A program made the translations under genes and the position numbers. Shown here one piece after another: positions 43,074-54,100 of a DNA stretch of 64,000 nt. The stretch comes from Rheinheimera sp. 4Y26 (lineage in GTDB: Bacteria > Pseudomonadota > Gammaproteobacteria > Enterobacterales > Alteromonadaceae): the NCBI RefSeq assembly GCF_025245835.1, contig NZ_JAOBWS010000013.1:26627-90626 (forward strand), in the 5' to 3' direction. The number at the start of each line of letters is the position of its first letter. Position 1 is the stretch's first letter. Below the pieces are notes generated by a model that was given only the letters and a program-made list of their open reading frames with translations, did not search any database and was not told the DNA's origin.

Positions 43074-44555
43074 ATGCAACTTGCTGATCCTTCGTTATTA
43101 AAAACCGGCTTATTACTCAATGGTGTCTGGCAACAGGGGCACGGCAATGCGGTAAATAGCGCTGTGAATAGTTTTGTCGTCAGTAACCCTGCCAATGCGT
43201 TGGCAGTTGCCAGCGTGAGCTCGGCGACAGCTCTTGATGCTGAGCAGGCTATTTGGCATGCGGTGCAGGCGCAGGCGTTGTGGCAGCAACAACTCGCCTC
43301 TGAGCGCGCTTTATTATTAAAAAGCTGGTACCGGCTGGTGCTTGAACATCAGGATGACTTAGCGCTGATTTTAGCCACTGAGCAAGGCAAACCGCTGAGT
43401 GAAGCCAAGGCTGAAATACTTTATGCCGCCAGTTTTATTGAGTGGTTTGCCGAAGAAGCAAAAAGGCTGTACGGCGATCTGATCCCAAGCACAGCCCGTG
43501 GCAGAAGGCTGCTCACCATCAAACAGCCGGTTGGAGTGGTGGCCGCCATTACCCCCTGGAATTTTCCGGCCGCTATGGTCACCCGCAAACTTGCTCCTGC
43601 TTTGGCTGCCGGCTGCGCTGTGATTTTAAAACCTTCAGAGCTGACACCACTGACGGCGCTGGCGCTTGGCGAACTTGCGCAGCGCGCCGGTTTTCCGCCA
43701 GGGGTATTGCAGTTGCTGCCAACCATTGAGGCTGCAGCTGTGGCACAGGTGTTGTGCCAAAGCCCTCTGGTTCGCAAGCTGACTTTTACCGGCTCAACCC
43801 AGGTTGGCAAATTACTGATGCGCCAGTGTGCTGATACGGTAAAAAGGCTATCGCTGGAGCTTGGCGGTAATGCACCTGTGTTGGTGTTTGCCGATGCGGA
43901 TTTAACTAAAGCCGTAGCCGGGGTGATGGCAGCAAAGTTTCGTAATGCCGGCCAAACCTGTGTTTGTATTAACCGCATTTATGTGGAGCGTTCTGTCTAT
44001 GACCGCTTTAACAGCTTGTTATCAGAGGAAATTCAGCAGCTAAAGCTTGGCGATGCGCTGACCCCCGGCGTGCAGATTGGGCCTTTGATTAATACGGCTG
44101 CAGTGCAAAAAGTATCGGCTTTGGTGCAGGACGCCATCAGTAAGGGCGCCAGGTTAAATTGTGGCGGGCAGGGCTCAGCACTTGGCGAAAGTTTTTATCA
44201 GCCAACGCTGTTAACAGAAGTCACTCAGGAAATGCAGCTGATGCAGCAGGAGATTTTTGGCCCTGTGGCGGCTGTCATGCCCTTTGATACCGAGCAGCAG
44301 GCTATTGCCATTGCCAATCAGAGTGCGGCTGGCCTGGCGGCTTATCTGTACAGTAGTGATATTGGCCGGTTATGGCGGTTGGCTGAAGCGCTGGAGGTGG
44401 GCATGGTGGGGATCAATGAAACCGCCATTTCCACTGAGGTGATCCCTTTTGGTGGGGTCAAAGAGTCGGGGCTTGGCCGGGAAGGCTCGCGCTATGGCAT
44501 TGAGGAATATCTGGAAATTAAACATCTGTGCTGGGGCGGTTTAGCGCAAAGCTAA
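43074..44555 (+). CDS. gabD: NAD(P)-dependent succinate-semialdehyde dehydrogenase family
   Basis: A 493-residue aldehyde dehydrogenase. The Glu motif is LELGGNAPVLVF and the catalytic Cys is in FRNAGQTCVCINRIYV; the N-terminal DPSLLKTGLLLNGVWQ and the C-terminal KESGLGREGSRYGIEEYLEIK fit the GabD group. It would oxidise succinate semialdehyde to succinate in GABA breakdown; the aminotransferase gene is not adjacent, so the substrate is not certain. ATG 43074 was chosen by family length. Confidence 0.85.
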   Translation: MQLADPSLLKTGLLLNGVWQQGHGNAVNSAVNSFVVSNPANALAVASVSSATALDAEQAIWHAVQAQALWQQQLASERALLLKSWYRLVLEHQDDLALILATEQGKPLSEAKAEILYAASFIEWFAEEAKRLYGDLIPSTARGRRLLTIKQPVGVVAAITPWNFPAAMVTRKLAPALAAGCAVILKPSELTPLTALALGELAQRAGFPPGVLQLLPTIEAAAVAQVLCQSPLVRKLTFTGSTQVGKLLMRQCADTVKRLSLELGGNAPVLVFADADLTKAVAGVMAAKFRNAGQTCVCINRIYVERSVYDRFNSLLSEEIQQLKLGDALTPGVQIGPLINTAAVQKVSALVQDAISKGARLNCGGQGSALGESFYQPTLLTEVTQEMQLMQQEIFGPVAAVMPFDTEQQAIAIANQSAAGLAAYLYSSDIGRLWRLAEALEVGMVGINETAISTEVIPFGGVKESGLGREGSRYGIEEYLEIKHLCWGGLAQS

Positions 44556-44607
44556 CAAACCTGAACTTGCGGTCAGCAAAAGCTGGCCGCAGCGCTCCAC
44601 TCAGGTG

Positions 44608-45105
44608 CTAGCTGCCGGCCTCTCGCGAAGGGATAGGAAACAGCAGATCATAAGCCCAGTGGTATAAATAACCGTACAGCAGATAAAACAGCATAAAACC
44701 TAAATCCAGCAGCAACGCCTGCCATAAACTGACTGCCAGATACCAGGCCGTGAGCGGTACAAACACCGCCAGTAAACCCAGCTCAAACAGCACTGCATGA
44801 CCAAGGCGCTCCGGCGCAGTTTTATAACTTCGGCCTTTGGGCGCTAAATAATAGCGGTCAAACCACTGATTAAACTGATAATTCCACCAGGTTGCTAGCA
44901 GCGACATCAGCACCGCCAACAGGCCCAATGTCACTGCAGACTTGTCAAATAACAGGCTGCTCAGCGGCACCAACAGCAGTAAACCTATGCCTTCAAAGCC
45001 CAGTGCCATCCTGAGCCGGTCTTTGCGGCTGCGGCTTAGTGGCGGGGCAGCGACTACATCATTGCTATGATGCGCTGCTGATTTTGCGTTAATGCGGCTG
45101 TGCAT
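44608..45105 (-). CDS. PACE-family multidrug/biocide efflux transporter
   Basis: A 165-residue protein of the PACE type with four membrane helices in two BTP domains. Family marks are the RMALGFEGIGLLLLVPL start and WWNYQFNQWFDRYY, with the repeat half ERLGHAVLFELGLLAVFVPL. PACE proteins export chlorhexidine, acriflavine or polyamines such as cadaverine. It is divergent from a LysR gene (93 bp apart), which probably controls it. AGGAA lies upstream of its ATG. Confidence 0.88.
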   Translation of the reverse strand: MHSRINAKSAAHHSNDVVAAPPLSRSRKDRLRMALGFEGIGLLLLVPLSSLLFDKSAVTLGLLAVLMSLLATWWNYQFNQWFDRYYLAPKGRSYKTAPERLGHAVLFELGLLAVFVPLTAWYLAVSLWQALLLDLGFMLFYLLYGYLYHWAYDLLFPIPSREAGS

Positions 45106-45197
45106 GTTGTTGTTCCTGATGCTGTGGTATTGCTGTGGCTTATTCTATCTGTGATTATGTAGGTAACTAAGTTAGAACCCATCTGGAAAACAGATAG

Positions 45198-46094
45198 ATG
45201 AATTTGCAGCAGCTGGATATTTTGTTGGCGGTGGTGGCGGCTGGGTCTTTTTCGGCGGCGGCGCGAAAGCTCAATAAAGCGCAGTCGGCTGTCAGTCATG
45301 CCATCAGTGAACTGGAAATTGATTTAAATCTGCAGCTGTTTGACCGCAGCAGCCGTTACCCAGTGCTGACGCAGGCCGGTGAGCGTATTGTGGCGCAGGC
45401 GCGGCTGGTGCGCCGGCAAATGCAGCAGCTGAGCGAGCTGGCCACAGATTTGGCCGGCGCTGTTGAAAGCCGTTTGTGTCTGGCTGTTGATGATGAAGGC
45501 CAGCTGCCCTGGCTGGCGCCTGTGCTATCTGAGCTGGCACAGCGGTTTCCGGCGCTTGAGCTGCAGATTTTATTTCCGCTACTGGAAGATTTAACCCGAC
45601 TGCTCGACAGTGGTGATGCGGATTTGGGCATATGTTTTCAGCCACAACAGGCCGGCACGCAATTTTTGCGCTGGCCACTACAGCAGCTGAAATTTGCCGC
45701 AGCTGTGTCGGTTGAACATCCGCTGGCGCAGCTTGGGGAAGTTACAGTGGCTGATCTGCAGCAATATCGGCAACTGATGGTCACAGGGCGTGGTGAAAGT
45801 GTGGAGCGCCAGCGCGGCCGTATTTGTGGTCAGGTCTGGTGGCTGGAAGGCGACATGGCCGTGCTGGCGCTGCTTGAACAAAATCTCGGCTGGGCCTGGT
45901 TACCGCAGTCTGTTTTGCAACCCGCGCTGGCAGATTGCAAGTTGACCCGACTGCAGCTTAAAGATGATCCTTCGTTGTTACCTGTGCAGTTGGAGCTATG
46001 GCAACATCAAACGAAAAAACTGGGACCGGCCGGTTTATGGCTCAGGCAAAGGTTATTGTCGTTACATGATGGGGGCAAAAGCGGCACAGCCTGA
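45198..46094 (+). CDS. LysR-type transcription regulator
   Basis: A 298-residue LysR protein. The helix-turn-helix is at residues 1-60 (LDILLAVVAAGSFSAAARKL, then AQSAVSHAISELEIDLNLQLF). The effector domain follows. Its divergent position beside the PACE gene suggests it is the regulator of that gene, as found for PACE genes in other bacteria. The inducer is not known. Confidence 0.92.
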   Translation: MNLQQLDILLAVVAAGSFSAAARKLNKAQSAVSHAISELEIDLNLQLFDRSSRYPVLTQAGERIVAQARLVRRQMQQLSELATDLAGAVESRLCLAVDDEGQLPWLAPVLSELAQRFPALELQILFPLLEDLTRLLDSGDADLGICFQPQQAGTQFLRWPLQQLKFAAAVSVEHPLAQLGEVTVADLQQYRQLMVTGRGESVERQRGRICGQVWWLEGDMAVLALLEQNLGWAWLPQSVLQPALADCKLTRLQLKDDPSLLPVQLELWQHQTKKLGPAGLWLRQRLLSLHDGGKSGTA

Positions 46095-46266
46095 GCCGCT
46101 TTTGCTGCTGCGTTTAGCATTATTTGACGGCAGATCGCAAAAAGCGCTGTTGTTATCTGACTGTTTAGTCACAAAAATACCCCAACTAACGCTATTGTTT
46201 TGCGCTTTGCCCCTGCTTTGCGTTATCGTAACTTTCCTTGTTGTTGATAGGTGCAGATGTCAGCAG

Positions 46267-49218
46267 ATGTTATTTTGGCGCAGTGTATTTAGCTTAGTTC
46301 TGCTTATGATGATGAGCAGTTTTCAGGTTTGGGCCCGCACCACGCCACTTACCGACTATTTCCGTGAAAGCCTGACCACCCGCGATGGTTTACCCCACAA
46401 TACCATTAACGCTATTACCCAAAGCAATGACGGTTATTTATGGTTTGCCACCTGGGAAGGGGCTGCCCGTTATGATGGCCGTAATTTCAGTTTATTTGGC
46501 CGTACCGCTGAAACAGGTTTGCCGGATCTGGGGATCCGCGCATTTCATCTGGCCAGCAATGGCGATTTATTATTGGGTGGCTCCCGCGGCGGTATGGCAC
46601 TGGTCAAAGATGGTCAATGGCAACATTTGCCGGCAATAGGCACGCTGATCAACGATTTGCTGCGGGATCATCAGGGCGATTTATGGATGGCAACCGAAGG
46701 CGGTGGATTATTCCGGTTGTCACAGGACGGCATTCGCACACAATTTACGGCAAAAGATGGCCTGCGCCCATCGGTGATTTACCGTGTGCTACAAGACAAA
46801 GAGGGTTTGATTTGGCTGGCAACTCAGCAGGGGCTCTATTGGTTTGATCCAAAGATGCCAAACCCTGTGTTTACGCTGGTTGCCACTGATGCTGGCCTAC
46901 CTCTGACCTCTGTTTTTGCGTTGGCACAAACGGCCGCCGGCGAGCTACTGGTTGGCACCGAGCAGGGCGTGTTTAAGAAAGACGGCAGCGGATTTGCGCC
47001 GTTGCATCCGCAACTGGCCGGTATTGCTGTTGCGACTCTGATGCTGGATCAGCAACAGCACCTGTGGATAGGTACCATTAACCGCGGTGTGATGCGGTTG
47101 TCTGATTTAGGTCTGGAGCAACTGACGGTCAATGAAGGTTTGCCCAACAACAGGGTGCTGGCGCTGTGGCAGGATAAAGAACTCAGCATCTGGATTGGCA
47201 CCAATGGCGGGGTGTTAAGGCTGCGTGATACACCTTTTACCAATCTGACTACGGCCAAGGGGCTGGCCGACAATTATGTGCGAACTATATTGCAGCATCA
47301 GGATGGTTCAGTTTGGGTGGGGACCAGCAATGGCCTGAATAGAGTACTGAGGCAACAGATTGACCCTGTGCCTGGCCTTGATGGCAATCCTGTGTCTGCG
47401 CTCAGTCTGGCGCAGGGGCAGGATGGCGATATCTGGGTAGGCAGCTACGCCGAAGGGGTACTGCGTTATCGGAACAATCAAATCATTGAACATTACGACA
47501 GGGCAGACGGCCTTGTGTCCAATGAGGTCAGGGCCTTGTTGCCGCTTGCCGACGGTAGCGTCTGGATCGGCAGTTCAGGCGGCTTAACCCGGCTCAAAGA
47601 TGGCCAGATGCAGCATTATCATGTAGCCGACGGATTGCCCGGTGAGTTTATTACGGCACTGCATCAGTCGCCTGATGGCCGGCTCTGGATTGGCACCGGT
47701 AGCGGTGGCGCAGTGTATGAAAATGGCAAAATCCAGCCCCTGGCGTTACAGCAACACGACGATGTGCATTATGTGTTTGGTTTTTATCAGGCGGCAAATT
47801 CGGCTGATGTCTGGTTGGCAACAGACCGGGGCTTGCTGCGTTTTGATGCCGCTAACAAGGTGATAAAACAGCTGGGTCTGGCGCAAGGCCTGCCGTTTGA
47901 CAAAATTTTTGCCATAGTGGCGGAGCAGGATCAGTATTTCTGGCTCAGCAGCAACAGAGGGGTGCTGCGCATCAGGCAACAGGACGCTGTGGCTATCACC
48001 AACGGTAGTCTGCCAAAACTGGTGAATTACGAGTTGTATGGCGAAAGTGACGGTATGCAGAGCGCTCAGTGTAATGGTGGTTCTATGCCGGCTGCGGCAG
48101 CACTGAACAGTGGGGCTTTGTGGTTTGCCACTTCACAGGGGGTGGCCATGGTAGAGCCGTCCAGACTTGCCGATTTTGTGGTGAAAACTCCGCCCGTTGT
48201 GGTCCAGCAAATCAGTGCCGATGGCCAACTTTATGCTGGCTCTGCTGCAAGGTTCCCGCCCGGCACCCGCCGTGTTGCGCTGCAATTTGCCGGTTTAAGT
48301 TACGTGATGCCAACCCGCATTCAATACCGCACTCAGTTGTTGGGTTTTGATCAGCATTGGGTCGAGCGTGGCCCGCAGCAGGTAGCGGAATATACCAACC
48401 TGGCGCCTGGCGCTTATCGTTTTGTGGTCAGTGCGGCCTATCCCGACGGTGACTGGTCGGCAGAGCCGGCACAATTTGAGTTTGTGATTGAGCCAAGATT
48501 ATGGCAGCGCACCGATTTTATTGTCAGTGTCGGTTTGGCTTTGCTGTTACTGCTGGTGCTTGTCTACCGCGCCCGAATGCTCAGTGTGCGCCATAACGAA
48601 ATGCGGCTGCGCCAGCAGGTCAGTGAAAAAACTGCGGCTTTACAGCAGCAGGCGACAGAACTTCGTCAGGTCGTCACTGAAAAATCGGCTTTGGCTGAAC
48701 AATTACGTCAGCAAGCCGAGGCATTTGCCTTGCAGGCCAGAGAAGATGGTTTAACCGGCCTTGCCAACCGCAGGGCCTTTGATGAGCAACTGGCGGCTGA
48801 ATTTGCCAGGGCTGCACGTTTGCAACAGCCACTTTGTCTGGTATTAATTGATATTGATTATTTTAAACGTATTAACGACACCTATTCCCACCTGACCGGC
48901 GATGTGGTACTCAAACGGCTGGCGGGTCTGATTAAAGCACAGTGTCGTGACATTGATATTTCGGCGCGCTGGGGCGGTGAAGAATTTGCTTTATTGTTAC
49001 CCCAAACCAGTCTGGAGCAAGGCCGCGAAGTCTGTGAAAGGTTACGTCATGGTCTGGCACAGCTCGAATGGCAGGACGTGGCGCCTGGTTTAACAGTCAC
49101 AGCCAGTTTTGGTGTGGCTGTGAATACCGGCCTGTTGCATTACGATAAGCTGATATCCAGAGCCGATACGCTGTTATATCAAGCCAAAGCCCAGGGGCGG
49201 GATCAGGTCTGTGGTTAA
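46267..49218 (+). CDS. Diguanylate cyclase with periplasmic two-component propeller
   Basis: A 983-residue sensor. Signal peptide (about residues 1-25, ending VWA-RTT), then about 14 propeller repeats with LWIGT/VWIGS cores, a Y_Y_Y domain (about 670-735), a membrane helix (about 752-772), a coiled coil, and a GGDEF domain with GGEEF at 903-907. RDID five residues before it is an intact inhibitory site, so c-di-GMP product inhibition is expected. The start at 46267 gives a signal peptide; the longer frame from 45964 overlaps the LysR gene and was not used. Confidence 0.92.
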   Translation: MLFWRSVFSLVLLMMMSSFQVWARTTPLTDYFRESLTTRDGLPHNTINAITQSNDGYLWFATWEGAARYDGRNFSLFGRTAETGLPDLGIRAFHLASNGDLLLGGSRGGMALVKDGQWQHLPAIGTLINDLLRDHQGDLWMATEGGGLFRLSQDGIRTQFTAKDGLRPSVIYRVLQDKEGLIWLATQQGLYWFDPKMPNPVFTLVATDAGLPLTSVFALAQTAAGELLVGTEQGVFKKDGSGFAPLHPQLAGIAVATLMLDQQQHLWIGTINRGVMRLSDLGLEQLTVNEGLPNNRVLALWQDKELSIWIGTNGGVLRLRDTPFTNLTTAKGLADNYVRTILQHQDGSVWVGTSNGLNRVLRQQIDPVPGLDGNPVSALSLAQGQDGDIWVGSYAEGVLRYRNNQIIEHYDRADGLVSNEVRALLPLADGSVWIGSSGGLTRLKDGQMQHYHVADGLPGEFITALHQSPDGRLWIGTGSGGAVYENGKIQPLALQQHDDVHYVFGFYQAANSADVWLATDRGLLRFDAANKVIKQLGLAQGLPFDKIFAIVAEQDQYFWLSSNRGVLRIRQQDAVAITNGSLPKLVNYELYGESDGMQSAQCNGGSMPAAAALNSGALWFATSQGVAMVEPSRLADFVVKTPPVVVQQISADGQLYAGSAARFPPGTRRVALQFAGLSYVMPTRIQYRTQLLGFDQHWVERGPQQVAEYTNLAPGAYRFVVSAAYPDGDWSAEPAQFEFVIEPRLWQRTDFIVSVGLALLLLLVLVYRARMLSVRHNEMRLRQQVSEKTAALQQQATELRQVVTEKSALAEQLRQQAEAFALQAREDGLTGLANRRAFDEQLAAEFARAARLQQPLCLVLIDIDYFKRINDTYSHLTGDVVLKRLAGLIKAQCRDIDISARWGGEEFALLLPQTSLEQGREVCERLRHGLAQLEWQDVAPGLTVTASFGVAVNTGLLHYDKLISRADTLLYQAKAQGRDQVCG

Positions 49219-49273
49219 CAAAAGGTTGGGCTGACGTCAGGCTGCGCTGTGATTGAAGGCGGTTCAACGAACA

Positions 49274-49306
49274 AAAAAGGAGCTTTTCAGCTCCTTTTTC
49301 CTTTTT
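49274..49306. terminator. Bidirectional terminator between cyclase and binding protein
   Basis: AAAAAGGAGCT and AGCTCCTTTTT pair perfectly over 11 bp with a TTTC loop, with T-rich sequence on one side and A-rich on the other. It serves both convergent genes. Confidence 0.87.
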
Positions 49307-49326
49307 TGCTGCAAGATCGCCGCAGA

Positions 49327-49734
49327 TCAGAACTTCAGCGCTACTTTCACCGAAGCATCCACTTTGCTGGCATCGACATAACCAATCAGCGACGGATTGG
49401 TGGCCACCAGTTTGATCATTTCTTCATCACTGGTAATTTCTTTGGGTGGTGTGCCTTTGCCGGTAAAGACCAGCTTGGACCAATAGGCTTTAAGCTGACT
49501 GGACGATTTTTTCAGCACTGTGTCGTTAAAGGCACTGCTGGCAGATGCTGTTTCACTGAGCGAAACCGGCACCACAGATTTACCATCGGCAAAAGATTTT
49601 TCCCGGCCAAGGAAAATTTTCGCCACTGTCGCCTCGTCCAGTGCATTGTTGTTGGATGGGTGCACAATCACTGCCACCTCAGCAAAGGCCAGTTGGCTCA
49701 GCAGCAAGGCTGATAATAATAAAGTTTTTTTCAT
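49327..49734 (-). CDS. Small PstS-like periplasmic binding protein
   Basis: A 135-residue secreted protein: signal peptide MKKTLLLSALLLSQLAFAEV, then VIVHPSNNNALDEATVAKIF, FLGREKSFADGKSVVPVSLS and IGYVDASKVDASVKV. This is the short PstS-like phosphate-binding type, which often lies next to a porin gene, as here. No permease genes are adjacent, so its transport role is unclear. Start set by the signal peptide. Confidence 0.82.
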   Translation of the reverse strand: MKKTLLLSALLLSQLAFAEVAVIVHPSNNNALDEATVAKIFLGREKSFADGKSVVPVSLSETASASSAFNDTVLKKSSSQLKAYWSKLVFTGKGTPPKEITSDEEMIKLVATNPSLIGYVDASKVDASVKVALKF

Positions 49735-49744
49735 GGTTATCCCC

Positions 49745-50950
49745 TCAGAACACCAGATCAACGCCAAAGGACAGAATTTCGTAATCACCAACGGCAGGGC
49801 GGGTGTCGGAACCATTAAAATAATCCAGTTTAATGGCCGCACTTGGGTGGAAATCGTAACGCACTGACAAGCCAACGCCATCAAATTCGCGCTGGGCAAA
49901 AGCGTTATTGATGCCTTTGCCTGTGGCTAATAATACCGGATGCGCCACGCCGTTTAAAAAGTCGTGATCAGTATCCTGGGCATAATCTTCGGTATGCAGT
50001 GTCACCACCACATTGTCAAAACGCCGGCCTAGCGCCAGATACCAGGATTGATTCGGGGCATCAGTGGAGTCTTTCACCACATAGTCCACATACTCAAAAT
50101 CCAGCAGCCAGTTGTTGTAGTCAATGGCAAAACCACTGAACCAATAAAAAGCGTCTTTGCCATCCCAGCCGATGCGGGATTTTAAGTCATTGACCTGAGC
50201 GCCGGTGGCTCCCATATTTTGCGCCATGGCAATGCCCTGCGCAGCCAGCGGGAATATGGTGCTGTTGTCGATGCTGGCGCCGTCAATTTCAGTGGCAAAA
50301 ATGCCGCCGAATAACTGCCACCAGTCGCCGGCCAAAGTTGCATTGGCGCTGAAAATATTGTCCATGCCAAAATCAACAAAGTTATTGGTCACAGCGCTGA
50401 ATGCTTCACCTGACCAGCCGCCATACAGCACTTTAGTGGCCAGGCTGTAATCACCCAGATTAAACTGACTGTCCAGCGCAATACCTTCGATGGTACTGAA
50501 TTCAAAGTCGATATAAACAGCTTTGGGCAGCCTGGAGAAATTATGGGCATAACCCACTTTTTCATATTCCGACTGATGGAATATCGGGTTAGCAAAACGA
50601 CCGGCACTGACCCTGTGGCTATCGTTGAGCTGATAGCTTAAATACGCCCAGCGCGCTTCAATATCAAAGTCGTTGCGCCCCTCACCAAACAGCTGCACTG
50701 TGGCTGATAAACCTTCTCCCAAATCAGCCTGCGCCTGAATGGCAAATAAAGATTCTGGTTTAAATGACAGCTCGCCTTCCTCAAAACCCGGGAAGGGTTC
50801 AAGGCCGCCATCTGTGGAGACTGAGGTGCCACGAATAGAAGCAAAACCATTGAGTTTGACTTCTGCCAGCAGCGGTTGTGAAAAAAGTGCTGCGAATACA
50901 GCTGAGGTGATCAGCAGTTTTCGTTTTCCCGGTAACTTAAAAGTTTTCAT
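49745..50950 (-). CDS. Outer membrane porin
   Basis: A 401-residue protein: signal peptide (about residues 1-29, ending LLA-EV), then a beta-barrel pattern with alternating aromatic/hydrophobic residues, ending in the C-terminal Phe (FGVDLVF) recognised by BamA. It lies 10 bp upstream of the binding-protein gene, so they form one operon. Substrate is not known; pairing with a PstS-like protein suggests phosphate or another anion. Confidence 0.82.
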   Translation of the reverse strand: MKTFKLPGKRKLLITSAVFAALFSQPLLAEVKLNGFASIRGTSVSTDGGLEPFPGFEEGELSFKPESLFAIQAQADLGEGLSATVQLFGEGRNDFDIEARWAYLSYQLNDSHRVSAGRFANPIFHQSEYEKVGYAHNFSRLPKAVYIDFEFSTIEGIALDSQFNLGDYSLATKVLYGGWSGEAFSAVTNNFVDFGMDNIFSANATLAGDWWQLFGGIFATEIDGASIDNSTIFPLAAQGIAMAQNMGATGAQVNDLKSRIGWDGKDAFYWFSGFAIDYNNWLLDFEYVDYVVKDSTDAPNQSWYLALGRRFDNVVVTLHTEDYAQDTDHDFLNGVAHPVLLATGKGINNAFAQREFDGVGLSVRYDFHPSAAIKLDYFNGSDTRPAVGDYEILSFGVDLVF

Positions 50951-51185
50951 CGTCTGTCCTACCTTTTCTTATAGAAGCCTTCCAAGCGTAGCTGAAGTTT
51001 TTGCTGCTCTCTTTCTTTTTTAAAACAATCACTTTGCGTCAGATCAACTGCTGTGTTTAAACCTGCGCTGTTGGCGGTTCAGCGCATTTTTAAGCTGAGG
51101 TGTTTTTAGTAGTGGCTGAAGGGAGAGTTGAGGGCAAAGCTACGGAGGTTCAACACAACGGCTGCGCCTGATAGCAGCACAGTTT

Positions 51186-54100
51186 TTATAACCAGCGCTG
51201 CAGTTTTTCCAGCAAGAGCGCGGCGTCCATAGGTTTAGTGACAAAGTCATTCATACCGGCGTCCAGGCATTGCTGATGAAAATCGGCGGTGGCATGGGCG
51301 GTCAGCGCTATCACAGGTAAATGTTGCCAGCGTGCATCCAGGCGGATAGCGCGGGTTGCTGTGTAACCATCCATCACCGGCATATGCACATCCATCAGGA
51401 TCAGCTGATAAGTCGATTCGGCCAGTTTTTCCAGTGCAATAGCACCATTGTCGGCGATATCCACGTCAAAACCGGCATGCTGCAAGATAATGCGCGCTAA
51501 TGTCTGGTTATAACTATTGTCTTCAACCAATAAAATCCGCTGTTTTTCCGCTTTGGGCAATAAAGGTTTTGACGCTTCCTTCGTCACTTTAGGTTCCATC
51601 TGAGGTTCAGCCTGATAACAGCGCACGGCAAAACTAAAGGTGCTGCCAACACCCACGGAGCTTTGAACTTCGATACTACCGCCCATCAGCCGCACCAGCC
51701 GCTGCGCAATACTTAAGCCAAGACCTGTGCCGCCATATTTGCGGCTGGTGGAGCTGTCAGCCTGACTAAAAGCCTGAAACAGCTGTTCACATTGTTGCTG
51801 GGTTAAGCCGATACCGGTATCAGTGACGGCAAAATGCAGCCAGATTTCGTTTCCTTCGGTTTGTTCCGGCGCTTCGGTTGCTGCTGTGGGCAGGCGGCGT
51901 TCCTGGTCCACTGTTAATTTAACCAGACCGCTGCCGGTGAATTTCACCGCATTACCCAGCAGGTTGATCAGCACCTGACTGAGCCTTAACGGGTCGCCGA
52001 GCAGCTGCTCAGGTAATTTGGGGTCGATACTAAATTGCAGTTCCAGCTTCTTTTGCCGGCTTTGTTCGATAAACAGATCCCGCACCTGCTGCAATAAATC
52101 GCTGAGCTTAAACCGCACTTTTTCCAGCTCGAGCTTACCGGCCTCTACTTTGGAAAAGTCAAGAATGTCATTGATAATACTTAATAAAATCTTTCCAGAG
52201 TTACTGATTTTATGTAAGTACAATTGCTGCTCGGCAAAAGATTCGGTGTTTTGCGCTAACTGGGAAAAACCAATAATGGCGTTCATGGGCGTGCGGATTT
52301 CATGGCTCATATTGGCCAGAAACTCACTTTTGGCAACCACAGCTGCTTCAGCTTTGCTTTTGGCTTGCGACAGCTCGGCCATGGTTTGCTGCAGATGCGC
52401 AGTGCGCTCGGCTACAAGTGCAGTAAGCCGTTGTTGTTCTCTGAGCGATTGTTGCAGTCGGTGTCTGAACCACCAGGCAAATAGCGCCAGCAGCAGCAAC
52501 AAGGCCAGGCTTTTTGCCCACCAGCTTTGCTGCCAGGGGGTGAGAATTTTAAAATGAAAATTGTCTGCACTGCTGATATCGCCAAAGGCATTTTTATATT
52601 GCAACTGAAACTGATAATTGCCCGGACTCAGGTTGGTGTAGTCACGGTAACTTTCGCTGCTCCAGTCTGACCATTGTTCAGTAAAACCAGTCAGTTTGAC
52701 CCTGAACTGCAGGTTGTCGGAAGCGCCAAAACGCGGAATGGCATATTCAAACCGCAGATTATTTTGCCAGGGTTCAAGCGTGACTCTGCCCGACAAAGGC
52801 CGGGTCAGCTGCTCATGATTGATCAGTAACCTTCTTAAAAGTGGGGCAGGCAGAGGGGCTTGTTGCTGCTGTAACACTTTGGTATCGAGCCGGAATAAAC
52901 CTTCGGCTCCACCAAACCACAGCACATCCCCGGCGTCGACCAGAATCACATCAAGCGGGGTGTCGGCCAGCGGATATAAAGGCGCTGTGGTCCAGTAAAA
53001 TCCGCTCTGGCCGCTATCGGCGGTAACAGGTACTGCAGCGCCCGCCTGGCGCTCGCCGGTTTGATTATTCCAGCTTAACAGCCATAACCGCTGCTGGCTG
53101 TCGGCACTGGCAGAGCGGATCCAGGGCTGCTCTTTAAACAGCTGCTGATATTGCGGGTCAGGGTAAAACTGCTGCTGCTCTGAATTAAAACGATATAAAC
53201 CGGCCACAGTGGCAATAAATAATGCGTTTTGATGCATCGACACTTCATTACGGTTATTACTGGGTAAACCGGATGCCTGCAAAAATTGGGTGACCAGCAG
53301 CACGGGCCTGTTGAATGCAGGTGGTGCTTGGGCACCTTGATTCAGTTGAGGCGTGGCAGAGTCCGCTACTGCTTTGGGTTGCAGCCGGTAAAGACCATGA
53401 CCAAGGGTGCCAAGCCAAAGTTCACCCTCTGGCGTTTCTACCACAGTATTGATGGTGCCACTGATCTGCGGCACCAGACCTTCAAACTGCCACTGTCCCT
53501 GCTGCAGATACATGCTGGCGAGGCCATTTTGCAGACCAAGCCAGATGCGGTTGGGATCAGTTATTGAGCGCGTCAGTACTTTGGCCGGCAGCGGCGGTTT
53601 AAATAAAAGCCTGCTGCGATTGCCGTGCAGGCTAAAAATACCTTCATTACTGGCGGCTATTAACTCTGCAGCTTCGGTTTTTGCGCCGGCAGCCTGAGCT
53701 TGCTGAGGTGGTGCCAGACTGAGTAAATCCCAGGTTTGCTGCAAGATGCCGGGCACAGGCACAAACCTTGGTCTTTCATGGTTGCTCTGCTCAAGCAGAA
53801 ACAACCCCTGACTGGTGCCGGCATACAGTTGCTGCTGATGACGTGCCAGTGACAACACATTACCTTTGAGGCCAAGCACATCATTGTATTGTGAAATCGC
53901 CGCCGACACTTCGACCCGTGCCAGGCCATGATCCAGTGCCAGCCACAAACCCTGCTGCTGATCCTGATATAAAGCGCGGATGTTATCGTTGAACAAACCG
54001 GACTTTTTATTCAGATGCTGAACCAGCTCCCCCTGACGGTTCAGTAAATACAGGCCATCTCTGGTGGTGCCAATCGCCAATAAACCGTTGCTCAGAAGCG

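Noticed and set aside
45964..46266. N-terminal extension of the diguanylate cyclase frame
   Set aside because: It overlaps the LysR gene by 131 bp and would put about 100 unrelated residues before a clear signal peptide.
49249..49713. 154-codon + strand ORF
   Set aside because: It lies opposite the PstS-like binding-protein gene, which has a signal peptide and family pattern; its first part crosses a terminator.
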